A stretch of DNA of 43,359 bases from Bryobacterales bacterium (GTDB taxonomy: Bacteria; Acidobacteriota; Terriglobia; Bryobacterales; Bryobacteraceae), in contig PLRS01000033.1 of NCBI GenBank assembly GCA_003164035.1, positions 1 to 43,359 of the forward strand, in the 5' to 3' direction. Position numbers and translations under genes: made by a program. The notes under the pieces were generated by a model that was given only the letters and a program-made list of their open reading frames with translations, did not search any database and was not told the DNA's origin. Within the stretch, counting starts at the first letter, position 1; each line of letters opens with the position of its first letter. This document shows positions 17,633 through 25,761 of this stretch, in pieces.

Positions 17633-18426
17633 TGACAAACCTGATTGAAATTCTCGCCGGCGCGCGGGTGTTCGACCTGGCGCAGCCGTATTTCGTGGGC
17701 ATGCCGCACCACCCCTCGCACCCGCCCTTCCTGTTCAGCCTGGTCAAGCTGCACGGGGAATTCGTCGGGCCGATTGGAAATTCGTCGGCCGCCGACGCCC
17801 TTGCTCTGGGCACCCATGTGGGCACCCACATCGATGCGCTTTGCCATTTTTCCTGCGGCGGCAAGTTCTACGGCGGTGACGAAGCCGCGGCGGCGCAGTC
17901 GTATACTGGAGGGATTCTGCGGCATTCGGTGGACGGGGTGGCGCCGATTCTACGCCGCGGCGTGCTGCTCGATATCGCCGGCCTGGAAGAGACGGACGCG
18001 CTGCCAGACGATTTCGAAATCACTGCCGCCCATCTCGACCGCGCGGTGGAGGCCGCGGGTGTCTCGATCGGCGCCGGCGAGGTGGTTCTGCTGCGCACCG
18101 GCTGGGCCCGGTATTTCACCGATCCGGCCCGCTTCATCAACCAGGTGCGCGGCCCCGGTCCGGCTCTCGACGGCGCCAGGTGGCTGAGCGCGCGAAAAGT
18201 CTTCGCCGCCGGCAGCGATACCGTAGCCTTTGAAAAAGTCCCCAACCCAGGCATGCCGGTCCACGTTCATTTGCTGGTGGAGAGCGGCATTCACATCGTG
18301 GAATGCCTAAACCTGGAAGCGCTGGCCGCGGCGCGTGTGTTTGAGTTTGCGTTCATCGCCGCGCCGCTGAAAATTCAAGGCGCGACGGGCTCGCCCATCC
18401 GGCCGCTGGCGCTGGCGGAAGGGTAG
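17632..18426 (+). CDS. Cyclase-family metal-dependent hydrolase (kynurenine formamidase-like)
   Basis: A 264-aa protein of the PF04199 cyclase family, which includes bacterial kynurenine formamidase. The metal motif is clear: GTHVGTHIDALCHF with His62, His66, Asp68 and His72. The ATG overlaps the TonB receptor stop by one base (TGATG), which decides the start and argues for translational coupling. Family members hydrolyse formylkynurenine, isatin or other amides and lactones. No tryptophan catabolism genes are nearby, so the substrate is open. Confidence 0.92.
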   Translation: MTNLIEILAGARVFDLAQPYFVGMPHHPSHPPFLFSLVKLHGEFVGPIGNSSAADALALGTHVGTHIDALCHFSCGGKFYGGDEAAAAQSYTGGILRHSVDGVAPILRRGVLLDIAGLEETDALPDDFEITAAHLDRAVEAAGVSIGAGEVVLLRTGWARYFTDPARFINQVRGPGPALDGARWLSARKVFAAGSDTVAFEKVPNPGMPVHVHLLVESGIHIVECLNLEALAAARVFEFAFIAAPLKIQGATGSPIRPLALAEG

Positions 18427-18526
18427 CCCGGCGTGGACTTTCCGCTTCGGAGCATCGGCGATCTCGGGGCGAGCCGCGGGATTCCGGGCACCTGCCCAAA
18501 GCCGCATGCGATAGAATCACAAACGC

Positions 18527-18976
18527 ATGAACTCCGAATTGAAACCGGAATCAGTGAGTAAACTTCTGCTTTGGATCGACGAGCAGAGCCGCCGTTGCCA
18601 CCGGAAGGCGGCCCAGGCGCGTTTTTTCGCATTGTCGCTGAAGGCGATCCAAATCACCATGGCGGGGGCTCTCCCGATCCTGGCCTTGGCCGCGCCGTCG
18701 GCCTCGAGCCCCTCTACGAATGGCATCATCGGCGCGGTCATCGTGACTATCGAGGGCTTCCAGCATTCGTTCAAATTTGAACAATTCTGGGTCATGTATC
18801 GCCAGGCGGGCTCCGGTCTTCAGGACGAAAGGAGACTGTACGAGCTTCGGGCCGGACCCTACGAAAACGTGACGAACGCCGACGCCGTTCTGGCAATGAG
18901 AGTGACAAACCTGACGCAACAGCGTGTCACCGGCTGGGCAGCCACGGTTCAAAAAGCACTGGCGAAGTCGAGTTGA
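18527..18976 (+). CDS. DUF4231 (SLATT-like) two-TM membrane protein
   Basis: A 149-aa protein resembling DUF4231. A charged N-terminal helix is followed by two hydrophobic helices (about 38-60 and 68-88) and a soluble C-terminal helix with YRQAGSGLQDERRLYELRAGPY. In the SLATT superfamily such proteins are predicted pore-forming effectors of nucleotide-activated defence systems, but stand-alone DUF4231 genes are common and of unknown role. No SMODS, SLOG or other sensor adjoins it, so a defence function is weak inference. A TAGAAT hexamer lies about 15 bases upstream. Confidence 0.72.
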   Translation: MNSELKPESVSKLLLWIDEQSRRCHRKAAQARFFALSLKAIQITMAGALPILALAAPSASSPSTNGIIGAVIVTIEGFQHSFKFEQFWVMYRQAGSGLQDERRLYELRAGPYENVTNADAVLAMRVTNLTQQRVTGWAATVQKALAKSS

Positions 18977-19207
18977 CATGCCCCTTGCGCGGGTTCTTCC
19001 TGGCGAAGAGAAAGGTCGACCGGGTGGTCGACCGCAGACCAGGCGGTCCGCCCCACAAGATCGTAGCGGCGGGCTCCACTTGCCTAAGAAGTGGGACTTT
19101 GTCCCGGCTCGTCTACCAGAAATCAGTTAAGTTACGGGCAAGAGAAGGGACTTTCTCGCGGTTTTTGTGAGATTCGCTCGGCTGACGTTAGGCGAATCGC
19201 CTGCTCC

Positions 19208-19241
19208 GCAAAGAAACACCGCCGACAAAGATCGCCGGCGC
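19208..19241. repeat. REP-like dispersed repeat, copy 3 (degenerate)
   Basis: Matches the core of the 301-345 repeat, with a 2-base insertion and a stem mismatch (CCGCCGA against TCGCCGG). It lies about 60 bases upstream of the putative hox -10 element. Confidence 0.65.
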
Positions 19242-19301
19242 GGCAACCAACAAATCTGAGGAATCGCAATCCAAGGAAGCGCCCCACGCACCCGTGCTCG
19301 C

Positions 19302-19310
19302 TGCTATAAT
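19302..19310 (+). promoter_or_regulatory. Extended -10 promoter element for the hox operon
   Basis: TGCTATAAT is a perfect extended -10 (TGN + TATAAT), 33 bases before the hoxE ATG. There is no good -35 hexamer at 17 bases, which is tolerated for extended -10 promoters. Transcription would start near 19317, giving a short leader. Confidence 0.55.
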
Positions 19311-19342
19311 TCAGACGTTTCTATCCGAATAGCGGAGGCCTT

Positions 19343-19876
19343 ATGGCAACCACCGCAGCTCTGAACGCCCTGTCGCTGGACGAGCAATCTTTCGCCGACC
19401 GTATGATCGCTGCATACGCCGGAACGCCTGGCGCGTTGCTCTCCATCCTGGAGCGCATCCAGGAACATCATCCCCACAAGTATCTTCCGCCCGAGGTTTT
19501 GGAATACGTTGGCGACCGCATGGATATTCCGCTGGCGCAGATCTATGGGGTGGTAACCTTCTACGCCTTGTTCAACCTGGAGCCGCAGGGGGAGCACACC
19601 ATCTGCATCTGCCGCGGAACCGCGTGTCATACGCGGGGCTCGCGCAACCTGCTCCAGCGGCTGCGCCTGGAGCTTGGGCTTCCGGAAGAAAGCGAGGAGG
19701 GCGCCGATAAACTGTGCGTCACCACGCCCGACGGGCAGTACTCGCTCCGAACCGTGGCCTGCTTCGGCCAATGCGCCCTGGCGCCGGTGGTGGAAGTGGA
19801 CCACGCCATTTTCGGGCATGTGAATGAACAGGCGCTGCGCCGCGAGGTTGAGCACCTCGCCGGGAGGAAAGCGTGA
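19343..19876 (+). CDS. hoxE: Hydrogenase diaphorase subunit HoxE / NuoE-like [2Fe-2S] protein
   Basis: A 177-aa thioredoxin-like [2Fe-2S] protein of the NuoE/HoxE family. The N-terminal helical bundle holds the family block LPPEVLEYVGDRMDIPLAQIYGV. The cluster ligands are Cys90 and Cys95 (CRGTAC), then Cys140 and Cys144 (CFGQC). In soluble hydrogenases it relays electrons beside the HoxF flavin. A GGAGG ribosome site precedes the ATG by 4 bases. It overlaps the next gene by 4 bases (GTGA), so the two are translationally coupled. It is the first gene of hoxEFUYH. Confidence 0.93.
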   Translation: MATTAALNALSLDEQSFADRMIAAYAGTPGALLSILERIQEHHPHKYLPPEVLEYVGDRMDIPLAQIYGVVTFYALFNLEPQGEHTICICRGTACHTRGSRNLLQRLRLELGLPEESEEGADKLCVTTPDGQYSLRTVACFGQCALAPVVEVDHAIFGHVNEQALRREVEHLAGRKA

Positions 19877-22800
19877 CCCGCATACAGGATATCGGCAGCT
19901 TCAGCACGGTGCGCGAAGCGGGCATGGCCAAGCTGGTTCCCAACCGTCCCCGGATCGGGGTCGGCATGGGCACGTGCGGCGCGGGCAACGGGGCCGAAGC
20001 CGTCTACCATGCGTTTGCGGAGGCCATCGGCCAGCAGGGCCGCGACGTCAAACTGGTCTCGGTGGGTTGCTTCGGCTTCTGCGCCGAGGAGCCCCTGGTC
20101 AACGTCCGCATTCCCGGCAAACCGCTCGTGGTGCTGCGCCGGGTGCGGACCAGCGACGTTGGCCGCATCCTCGACGGCATCGCCTCGGGAACCGTTCCCG
20201 ACGACCTGGCCCTGTGCAAAATCGAAGAGTGGGACCACCTCACCGCCCACATCGAGTACGGCACCGGCTTCCCCAAGATCCCTTCCTGGCAAGAGGTTCC
20301 CTTCTTCAAACCGCAGAAGAAGATCGTGCTGCGGAACTGCGGCCTGATCAGCCCGGACGACATGGAAGAGTACGTGGCGGTGGGCGGCTACCAGTCCTTA
20401 TATAAGGTATTGATCGACGCCAACCCGGAGCTGGTGATCGAACAGATCAAAGCCGCCAAGCTGCGCGGCCGCGGCGGCGCCGGTTTCCTCACCGGCCTGA
20501 AATGGGAATTTCTGCGCAAGGCCGTGGCCGAGCACAAGTACGCCATCTGCAATGCCGACGAAGGCGACCCCGGCGCCTACATGAACCGCAACGAGATCGA
20601 GAGCGATCCGCACTCGCTGCTGGAAGGCATGATTATCGGCGGATATGTGATGGGCGCCACCGAGGGCATCATCTACGTCCGCGCCGAGTATCCGCTGGCG
20701 GTGCACCGGCTCACCCGCGCCATCGACCAGGCCCATCAATCGGGCCTGCTGGGCGAGAACATTCTGGGGCGCGGCTTCCGCTTCGACATCCAACTGGTGG
20801 AAGGCGCCGGCGCGTTCGTTTGCGGCGAAGAGACGGCGCTGATTTCGTCGCTCGAAGGCTTCGCCGGAAGGCCCCGGCCGCGTCCGCCCTTTCCGGCCCA
20901 AAAAGGCCTTTGGGGAATGCCCACCAACATCAACAACGTCGAAACCTGGTACAACATCGCGCCCATCGTCACCAAGGGCCCGGCGTGGTTCAGCGAAACC
21001 GGGAGCACCAAAAGCGCCGGCACCAAGGTCTTTTCGCTGGTCGGCAAGGTCACCAATACCGGCCTGGTGGAGATGCCCCTGGGAACCACGCTCAAAACTT
21101 TCATTTACGATGTGGGCGAAGGCGGCACCGGCGGCAAGCCGGTAAAAGCCGTACAGACCGGCGGCCCTTCGGGCGGCTGCATTCCGCAGGAAATGTTCGA
21201 CACTCCGGTGGATTATGAAACCCTGGCGCAGCTCGGCTCCATCATGGGTTCGGGCGGCATGGTGGTGATGGATGAAGACAACTGCATGGTGGACGTGGCC
21301 CGCTACTTCATCGAATTCACCCATTCGGAATCGTGCGGCAAGTGCATTCCGTGCCGCGTGGGGCTGGACCAGTCGCTGCGGGTGCTGAACGCCTTCACCC
21401 GCGGGCGCGCGGCGGAATCGGACCTGGACCGTCTGGATGAAATCGGCCGGATGGTGCGCGACACCTCGCTGTGCGGCCTCGGCCAGAGCGCGCCCAACCC
21501 GCTGCTGACCACGATGCGGCATTTCCGGCACGAATTCGAGGACCACATCCGCGCCAAGCGCTGCCGCGCCGGGGTGTGCGAAGAGCTGGCGCTTTCGCCC
21601 TGCGAAAACAGTTGCCCGCTGCACATGAACATTCCGCGTTTTCTCCAGCTCTATAAAGAGGGCCGGATCGACGACGCGTTTGAAGCCGTGGTGCTGGACA
21701 ATCCGCTGCCGGCCTCCACCGGCCGCGTCTGCCAGCACCCTTGCGACGACCGCTGCCGGCGGCGCGCCGTGGATAGCGCCGTCAACATGCGGGAAGTGCA
21801 CCGCTTCATCGCCGATACGATTTTCGATTCCGATCGCTTCGACGAGCTGGCCGAGCGCATCGTTTCCCGCAAGCTGCCCCCGACCGACCGCAAGATCGCC
21901 GTCGTGGGCGCGGGCCCGACCGGGCTCACCGCCGCCTTCTACCTGGCCTTGCTGGGACACCAGGTGACCATCTACGAATCCAATCCCGAGCCGGGCGGCA
22001 TGCTGCGCTACGCCATTCCCGAGTATCGCCTGTCGAAGAACGTGATTCGCCGCGAGGTGGAGCTGATCCGCCGGCTGGGGGTCGAAATCGTGACCGGAGT
22101 CGCGGTGGGAACCGACATCCAGTTGAACGATCTGGACAACCAGTACAACGCGGTGTTCCTGGCCATCGGCACCTGGAAAGAAGCTTGGGTGTACCTGGCG
22201 GGCACCGAATCGAAGGGCGTCTACCCGGCGCTTCTCTTCCTGGAATCGGTGGCCAAGGACCAGGCCATGCGGTTGGGGCCGAGAGTGGCGATTGTCGGCG
22301 GCGGAAACGCGGCCGTCGATTCCGCCCGCACGGCGCGCCGGATGGGGTCCGACGTCACCATCATTTACCGCCGCGAGCGAAAGGATATGCCGGCCATCCG
22401 CGAAGAGACCGACGCCGCCGAAGAGGAGGGCGTCCGGTTCCGGTTCCTGGCCACGCCGCACCGCATCGTGAGCGACGAGCAGGGCAACGTGAAGGCCATC
22501 GAAGTGGTGCGCACCACTCTCGGCGAGTTCGACGCATCCGGACGGCGCCGGCCCGTGCCCACCGAAGAAATCCGCCGCATCGAGTGCGACACGGTCATCC
22601 TGGCCGTGGGCGAGGCGGTGGACCGCGATTTCGCCCGCGCTTCCGGTTTGCGCATCCGCGAGAACGGCACGGTGGAAGTGGACCGCTATACGCTGGAAAC
22701 CAGCCGCAGCAAGTTCTACGCGGGCGGCGACCTCATCTCGGGGGCTTCCAACGTGTCCAATGCCATGGGCTACGGCAAGAAGGCCGCGCGCAACATCGAC

Positions 22801-23028
22801 GCGCGGGTGATGGGACCGGGGCGATGGGAACGCATCGCTTCGCAATTGTCTTACGGCAGCGAGATTCCAGAGGAACCGGTGCCGAGCGCCCGCCATTACG
22901 CCCACGAATTGCCCGCGGCCGAGCGGGTGGAGAACTTCGCCGAAGCGGTCGTCGGGATCTCGGCCGAAGAGGCGCTGGAGGAAGCGGCGCGCTGCCTGCG
23001 CTGCGACATCCGCGATCACCACCACTAG
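19873..23028 (+). CDS. hoxF: HoxF/NuoF-GltD fusion: NADH-binding diaphorase fused to a NAD(P)H-binding flavoprotein
   Basis: A 1051-aa fusion, about twice normal HoxF length. Residues 30-105 are a thioredoxin-like [2Fe-2S] domain (Cys35, Cys66, Cys70). Residues 150-560 are the NuoF-type FMN/NADH domain, with GRGGAGF at 199-205, CNADEGDPGAY from 226, and [4Fe-4S] ligands Cys488, Cys491, Cys494 and Cys534. A GltD/NfnB-like module starts near residue 570: Fer4 region (Cys577, Cys581, Cys620, Cys624, Cys628), FAD site VVGAGPTGL near 677, and a second dinucleotide site IVGGGNAAVDSA near 807, with C-terminal CLRC. The GltD part replaces the two-cluster ferredoxin tail of HydB-type proteins. Start is GTG. 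I infer electron exchange among H2, NAD(H) and probably NADP(H). Confidence 0.93.
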   Translation: MTRIQDIGSFSTVREAGMAKLVPNRPRIGVGMGTCGAGNGAEAVYHAFAEAIGQQGRDVKLVSVGCFGFCAEEPLVNVRIPGKPLVVLRRVRTSDVGRILDGIASGTVPDDLALCKIEEWDHLTAHIEYGTGFPKIPSWQEVPFFKPQKKIVLRNCGLISPDDMEEYVAVGGYQSLYKVLIDANPELVIEQIKAAKLRGRGGAGFLTGLKWEFLRKAVAEHKYAICNADEGDPGAYMNRNEIESDPHSLLEGMIIGGYVMGATEGIIYVRAEYPLAVHRLTRAIDQAHQSGLLGENILGRGFRFDIQLVEGAGAFVCGEETALISSLEGFAGRPRPRPPFPAQKGLWGMPTNINNVETWYNIAPIVTKGPAWFSETGSTKSAGTKVFSLVGKVTNTGLVEMPLGTTLKTFIYDVGEGGTGGKPVKAVQTGGPSGGCIPQEMFDTPVDYETLAQLGSIMGSGGMVVMDEDNCMVDVARYFIEFTHSESCGKCIPCRVGLDQSLRVLNAFTRGRAAESDLDRLDEIGRMVRDTSLCGLGQSAPNPLLTTMRHFRHEFEDHIRAKRCRAGVCEELALSPCENSCPLHMNIPRFLQLYKEGRIDDAFEAVVLDNPLPASTGRVCQHPCDDRCRRRAVDSAVNMREVHRFIADTIFDSDRFDELAERIVSRKLPPTDRKIAVVGAGPTGLTAAFYLALLGHQVTIYESNPEPGGMLRYAIPEYRLSKNVIRREVELIRRLGVEIVTGVAVGTDIQLNDLDNQYNAVFLAIGTWKEAWVYLAGTESKGVYPALLFLESVAKDQAMRLGPRVAIVGGGNAAVDSARTARRMGSDVTIIYRRERKDMPAIREETDAAEEEGVRFRFLATPHRIVSDEQGNVKAIEVVRTTLGEFDASGRRRPVPTEEIRRIECDTVILAVGEAVDRDFARASGLRIRENGTVEVDRYTLETSRSKFYAGGDLISGASNVSNAMGYGKKAARNIDARVMGPGRWERIASQLSYGSEIPEEPVPSARHYAHELPAAERVENFAEAVVGISAEEALEEAARCLRCDIRDHHH

Positions 23029-23038
23029 GAGAACCGCC

Positions 23039-23749
23039 ATGGCTGACAAAATTTCCGTACGAATCGACGGCGAGTATGTGGCGGCCCAGCAGGGCCAGAC
23101 CATCCTGGAGGTTGCCCGCGCCGGCGGCAAATTCATTCCCACTCTCTGCTGGCTGGAAAACCTCTCGCCGGTGGGCGGCTGCCGCCTGTGCATCGTGGAG
23201 GTTTCGGGGGTGGGCCGCCTGCTGCCGGCCTGCACCACGCCGGCGCAGGACGGCATGAGCGTCACCACCAACTCCGAAAAATTGACTCAATACCGCCGCA
23301 TGGCGCTGGAGTTCTTGTTCTCGGAGCGGAATCATCAGTGCGCCGTCTGCGTCTCCAACAATCATTGCGAGCTGCAGTCGATGGCGCAGCGGCTGGGCGT
23401 CACCAACGTGCGCTACCCGTACTCGTTTCCCAAAATGCGGGTGGACGCTTCCCATGAGCGCTACGTTCTGGACCATAATCGCTGCATCCTGTGTACTCGC
23501 TGCGTGCGCGTGTGCGCGGAAGTGGAAGGCGCGCGCGTGTGGGACGTGAGCGGGCGCGGCATCCACTCCCTGATCGTTTCCGACATGAACCGGCCCTGGG
23601 GCGATTCGAAAACCTGCACCAGTTGCGGCAAATGCGTCGAGGTGTGCCCCACCGGCGCGCTGGCCGAAAAGGGTTTCGGCGTGGAGGAAATGGTCAAGCG
23701 GGATCGCAAGGTCAGGCGCCTGGCCGGCAGGCGCGGAGGTCATGTATGA
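23039..23749 (+). CDS. hoxU: Hydrogenase diaphorase small subunit HoxU (NuoG N-terminal-like Fe-S protein)
   Basis: A 236-aa iron-sulfur relay between the diaphorase and hydrogenase modules. The ligands appear in order: plant-type [2Fe-2S] (Cys37, Cys48, Cys51, Cys65), a His/Cys [4Fe-4S] site (His99 region, Cys101, Cys104, Cys110 in NHQCAVCVSNNHCELQ), and two ferredoxin-type [4Fe-4S] sites (CILCTRCVRVC and CTSCGKCVEVCP). No molybdopterin or hydrogenase domain follows, which fits HoxU rather than NuoG or HydA. It starts 10 bases after hoxF and overlaps hoxY by 4 bases (ATGA). Confidence 0.95.
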   Translation: MADKISVRIDGEYVAAQQGQTILEVARAGGKFIPTLCWLENLSPVGGCRLCIVEVSGVGRLLPACTTPAQDGMSVTTNSEKLTQYRRMALEFLFSERNHQCAVCVSNNHCELQSMAQRLGVTNVRYPYSFPKMRVDASHERYVLDHNRCILCTRCVRVCAEVEGARVWDVSGRGIHSLIVSDMNRPWGDSKTCTSCGKCVEVCPTGALAEKGFGVEEMVKRDRKVRRLAGRRGGHV

Positions 23750-24276
23750 AAAAGGTGCGGGTGGCAACCATCTGGCTGGATGGATGCGCGGGCTGTCACA
23801 TGTCCGTCCTGGACATCGACGAAGCGATTTTGAACGTGGCCCGCCGCGCGGAAATGGTCTACGGGCCGCTGGTGGACGCGCACGAGTTTCCCAAGCAGGT
23901 GGACGTGACGCTGGTCGAAGGCGGGGTCAGTTCGCAGGAGGACCTGGAGAAGATCCGCACGGTGCGCCAGCGCAGCCGCCTGGTGGTTTCCCTCGGCGAT
24001 TGCGCCGTCACGGGAAATATTTCCGCCATGCGCAACCAGACGCCCACGCGCAAGCTGCTGGAGCGGATTTACGTGGAAGGCGCCGACGTTATGCGCGTGG
24101 TGCCCAGCGACGGAGTGCCGGCCTTGCTCCGCCACGCCGTGCCGGTTCACGAGTTCGTCAAAGTCGATCTTCATGTACCCGGCTGCCCGCCCTCGGCCAA
24201 GGCCATCGCCTTTGTGCTGGAAGAGCTGTTCGAAGGGCGTGTGCCGGACCTGCGTTCGAAAGTGAAATTTGGATAG
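23746..24276 (+). CDS. hoxY: [NiFe] hydrogenase small subunit HoxY
   Basis: A 176-aa small subunit carrying the proximal [4Fe-4S] cluster. Its four ligands are Cys14 and Cys17 (DGCAGC), Cys86 (GDC) and Cys147 (PGCPPSA). There is no Tat signal and no extra ferredoxin-like C-terminus, as expected for cytoplasmic group 3 enzymes. I use the ATG at 23746, which overlaps the hoxU stop; an ATG 4 bases earlier is in the wrong frame, and the same frame is open upstream without similarity. It pairs with HoxH encoded next. Confidence 0.95.
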   Translation: MKKVRVATIWLDGCAGCHMSVLDIDEAILNVARRAEMVYGPLVDAHEFPKQVDVTLVEGGVSSQEDLEKIRTVRQRSRLVVSLGDCAVTGNISAMRNQTPTRKLLERIYVEGADVMRVVPSDGVPALLRHAVPVHEFVKVDLHVPGCPPSAKAIAFVLEELFEGRVPDLRSKVKFG

Positions 24277-24286
24277 GGGAGCGGCC

Positions 24287-25705
24287 ATGCGGAAAATCAC
24301 CATTAATCCCGTCACCCGCATCGAGGGACACGCCAAAATCGACATCTACCTCGATGACAAGGGAAGCGTCGCCGATACGCAATTGCACGTCACCCAGATC
24401 CGCGGATTCGAAAAGTTCGTCGAGGGCCGTCCGTTCTACGAGATGCCGTCGATCACCGCGCGCATCTGCGGCATCTGCCCCATCAGCCACCTGCTGGCTT
24501 CCGCCAAAGCCTGCGACGCGATCATGGCGGTGACGCCGCCCGAGACCGGCGTCAAGCTGCGGGAACTGGTGCATTGCGCCCAGATGGCGCAGTCGCACGC
24601 CCTCAGCTTCTTCTATCTGTCGGCGCCCGACCTGCTGCTGGGTTTCGATTCCGATCCCGCTCTCCGCAACGTGTTCGGATTGATCGATGCCGACCCGCAG
24701 ACGGCGCGGGCGGGAGTGGCGCTGCGCAAATTCGGGCAGGACGCCATCGAGGCCTTGGCACAGGAGCGGATACACTCGTCGTGGATCGTCGCCGGCGGCG
24801 TCAACGCGCCGCTCACCGCGGCGGCGCGCGACCGCATCCTGGCGGGCCTGCCCGGCGCGCGCGCCCTGGCCGGCCGCACGCTGGAGCAGTTCGAGGGACT
24901 GCTCGACCGCTTTGCCGAAGAAATCGCGCACTTCGGCTCCGCCCCGACTTTGTATGCCGGCCTGACTAACCCCGCCGGTACGCTCGACTGGTACGGCGGC
25001 CTGCTCCAATTCAAAGACCCGGCCGGCGGCATGCTCGCCAAAGACGTCCCGGCGGCGGACTACGCGAGCGTGATCGGCGAGGCATCGCAGCGCGATTCCT
25101 ACCTCAAATCGCCTTACTACAGGCCGCTCGGCTTTCCCGGCGGCGAATACCGGGTGGGTCCGCTGGCGCGGCTGAACGTGGCGGAGCGGCTGGGCACGCC
25201 GGAGGCGGACCGGAAACTCGCCGAATTCCGCCAGCGGTTCGGACCGGTGGTCCACGGCTCGTTCCACTATCACTATGCCCGGCTGATCGAGCTGGTTCAC
25301 GCGCTCGAAAAAATGGAGCTGCTGCTGGCCGATCCCGCCATTCTCGATACGCACGTGCGTTCGCACGCGGCCGTCAACCGGCTGGAAGGCGTGGGCATGA
25401 TCGAAGCGCCGCGCGGGGTGCTGATCCATCACTACAAAGTGGACGAGAAGGGCGCCATCCGCTGGGTAAACCTGATCGTCGCCACCGGCCACAACAGCCT
25501 GGCCATGAATCGCAGCGTGGCGGAAGTGGCGCGCCATTTCGTTCATGGCGCCCAAATCGAAGAAGGCATGCTGAACCGGGTGTCGGCCGTGGTGCGCGCC
25601 TACGATCCCTGCCTGAGCTGCTCGACCCATGCCGACGGCACGCTCGACCTGGAGGTGGCGCTAATCGGCGCCGACGGGCAGGTGCTGGATCGCCGCCGGG
25701 CTTGA
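24287..25705 (+). CDS. hoxH: [NiFe] hydrogenase large subunit HoxH
   Basis: The catalytic subunit, 472 aa, that oxidises H2 or reduces protons at a NiFe(CN)2CO site. The two metal motifs are RICGICPISH (Cys61, Cys64) and DPCLSCSTH (Cys442, Cys445, His448). A 24-residue tail after His448 is the expected C-terminal extension removed by a maturation protease, a candidate for which is encoded at 26798-27217. The sequence form fits group 3d (bidirectional/NAD-linked) better than membrane uptake groups, but that needs a phylogeny. The start is the ATG at 24287 behind a GGGGAG site. No hyp maturation genes lie in the window. Confidence 0.95.
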   Translation: MRKITINPVTRIEGHAKIDIYLDDKGSVADTQLHVTQIRGFEKFVEGRPFYEMPSITARICGICPISHLLASAKACDAIMAVTPPETGVKLRELVHCAQMAQSHALSFFYLSAPDLLLGFDSDPALRNVFGLIDADPQTARAGVALRKFGQDAIEALAQERIHSSWIVAGGVNAPLTAAARDRILAGLPGARALAGRTLEQFEGLLDRFAEEIAHFGSAPTLYAGLTNPAGTLDWYGGLLQFKDPAGGMLAKDVPAADYASVIGEASQRDSYLKSPYYRPLGFPGGEYRVGPLARLNVAERLGTPEADRKLAEFRQRFGPVVHGSFHYHYARLIELVHALEKMELLLADPAILDTHVRSHAAVNRLEGVGMIEAPRGVLIHHYKVDEKGAIRWVNLIVATGHNSLAMNRSVAEVARHFVHGAQIEEGMLNRVSAVVRAYDPCLSCSTHADGTLDLEVALIGADGQVLDRRRA

Positions 25706-25727
25706 GCCCCCGAATTTGACCTGCCGC

Positions 25728-25761
25728 ACCCAAAATGGGTATTATCGTACTCAAGATGGGT
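25728..25761 (+). promoter_or_regulatory. Twin palindromic operator overlapping the nucleotidyltransferase start
   Basis: ACCCAAAATGGGT (25728-25740) is a perfect 5-bp-arm palindrome. ACTCAAGATGGGT (25749-25761) is a one-mismatch copy, offset by 21 bases, about two helical turns. Each contains a candidate ATG of the downstream gene. Binding by the gene's own winged helix is inferred. Confidence 0.5.

Larger units (their letters stand above)
18977..19342. other. Intergenic region upstream of the hydrogenase operon
   Basis: No supported gene. It contains two tandem GGTCGACC palindromes (19014-19021 and 19026-19033), a third copy of the REP-like repeat, the probable hox promoter and a GGAGG ribosome site (19334-19338). 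Short frames here lack family resemblance. Confidence 0.6.

Noticed and set aside
20398-23271. Long open frame (957 codons) antisense to hoxF
   Set aside because: It is the mirror frame of a GC-rich, strongly conserved gene; the translation is His/Gln/Val/Gly-rich with no family resemblance.
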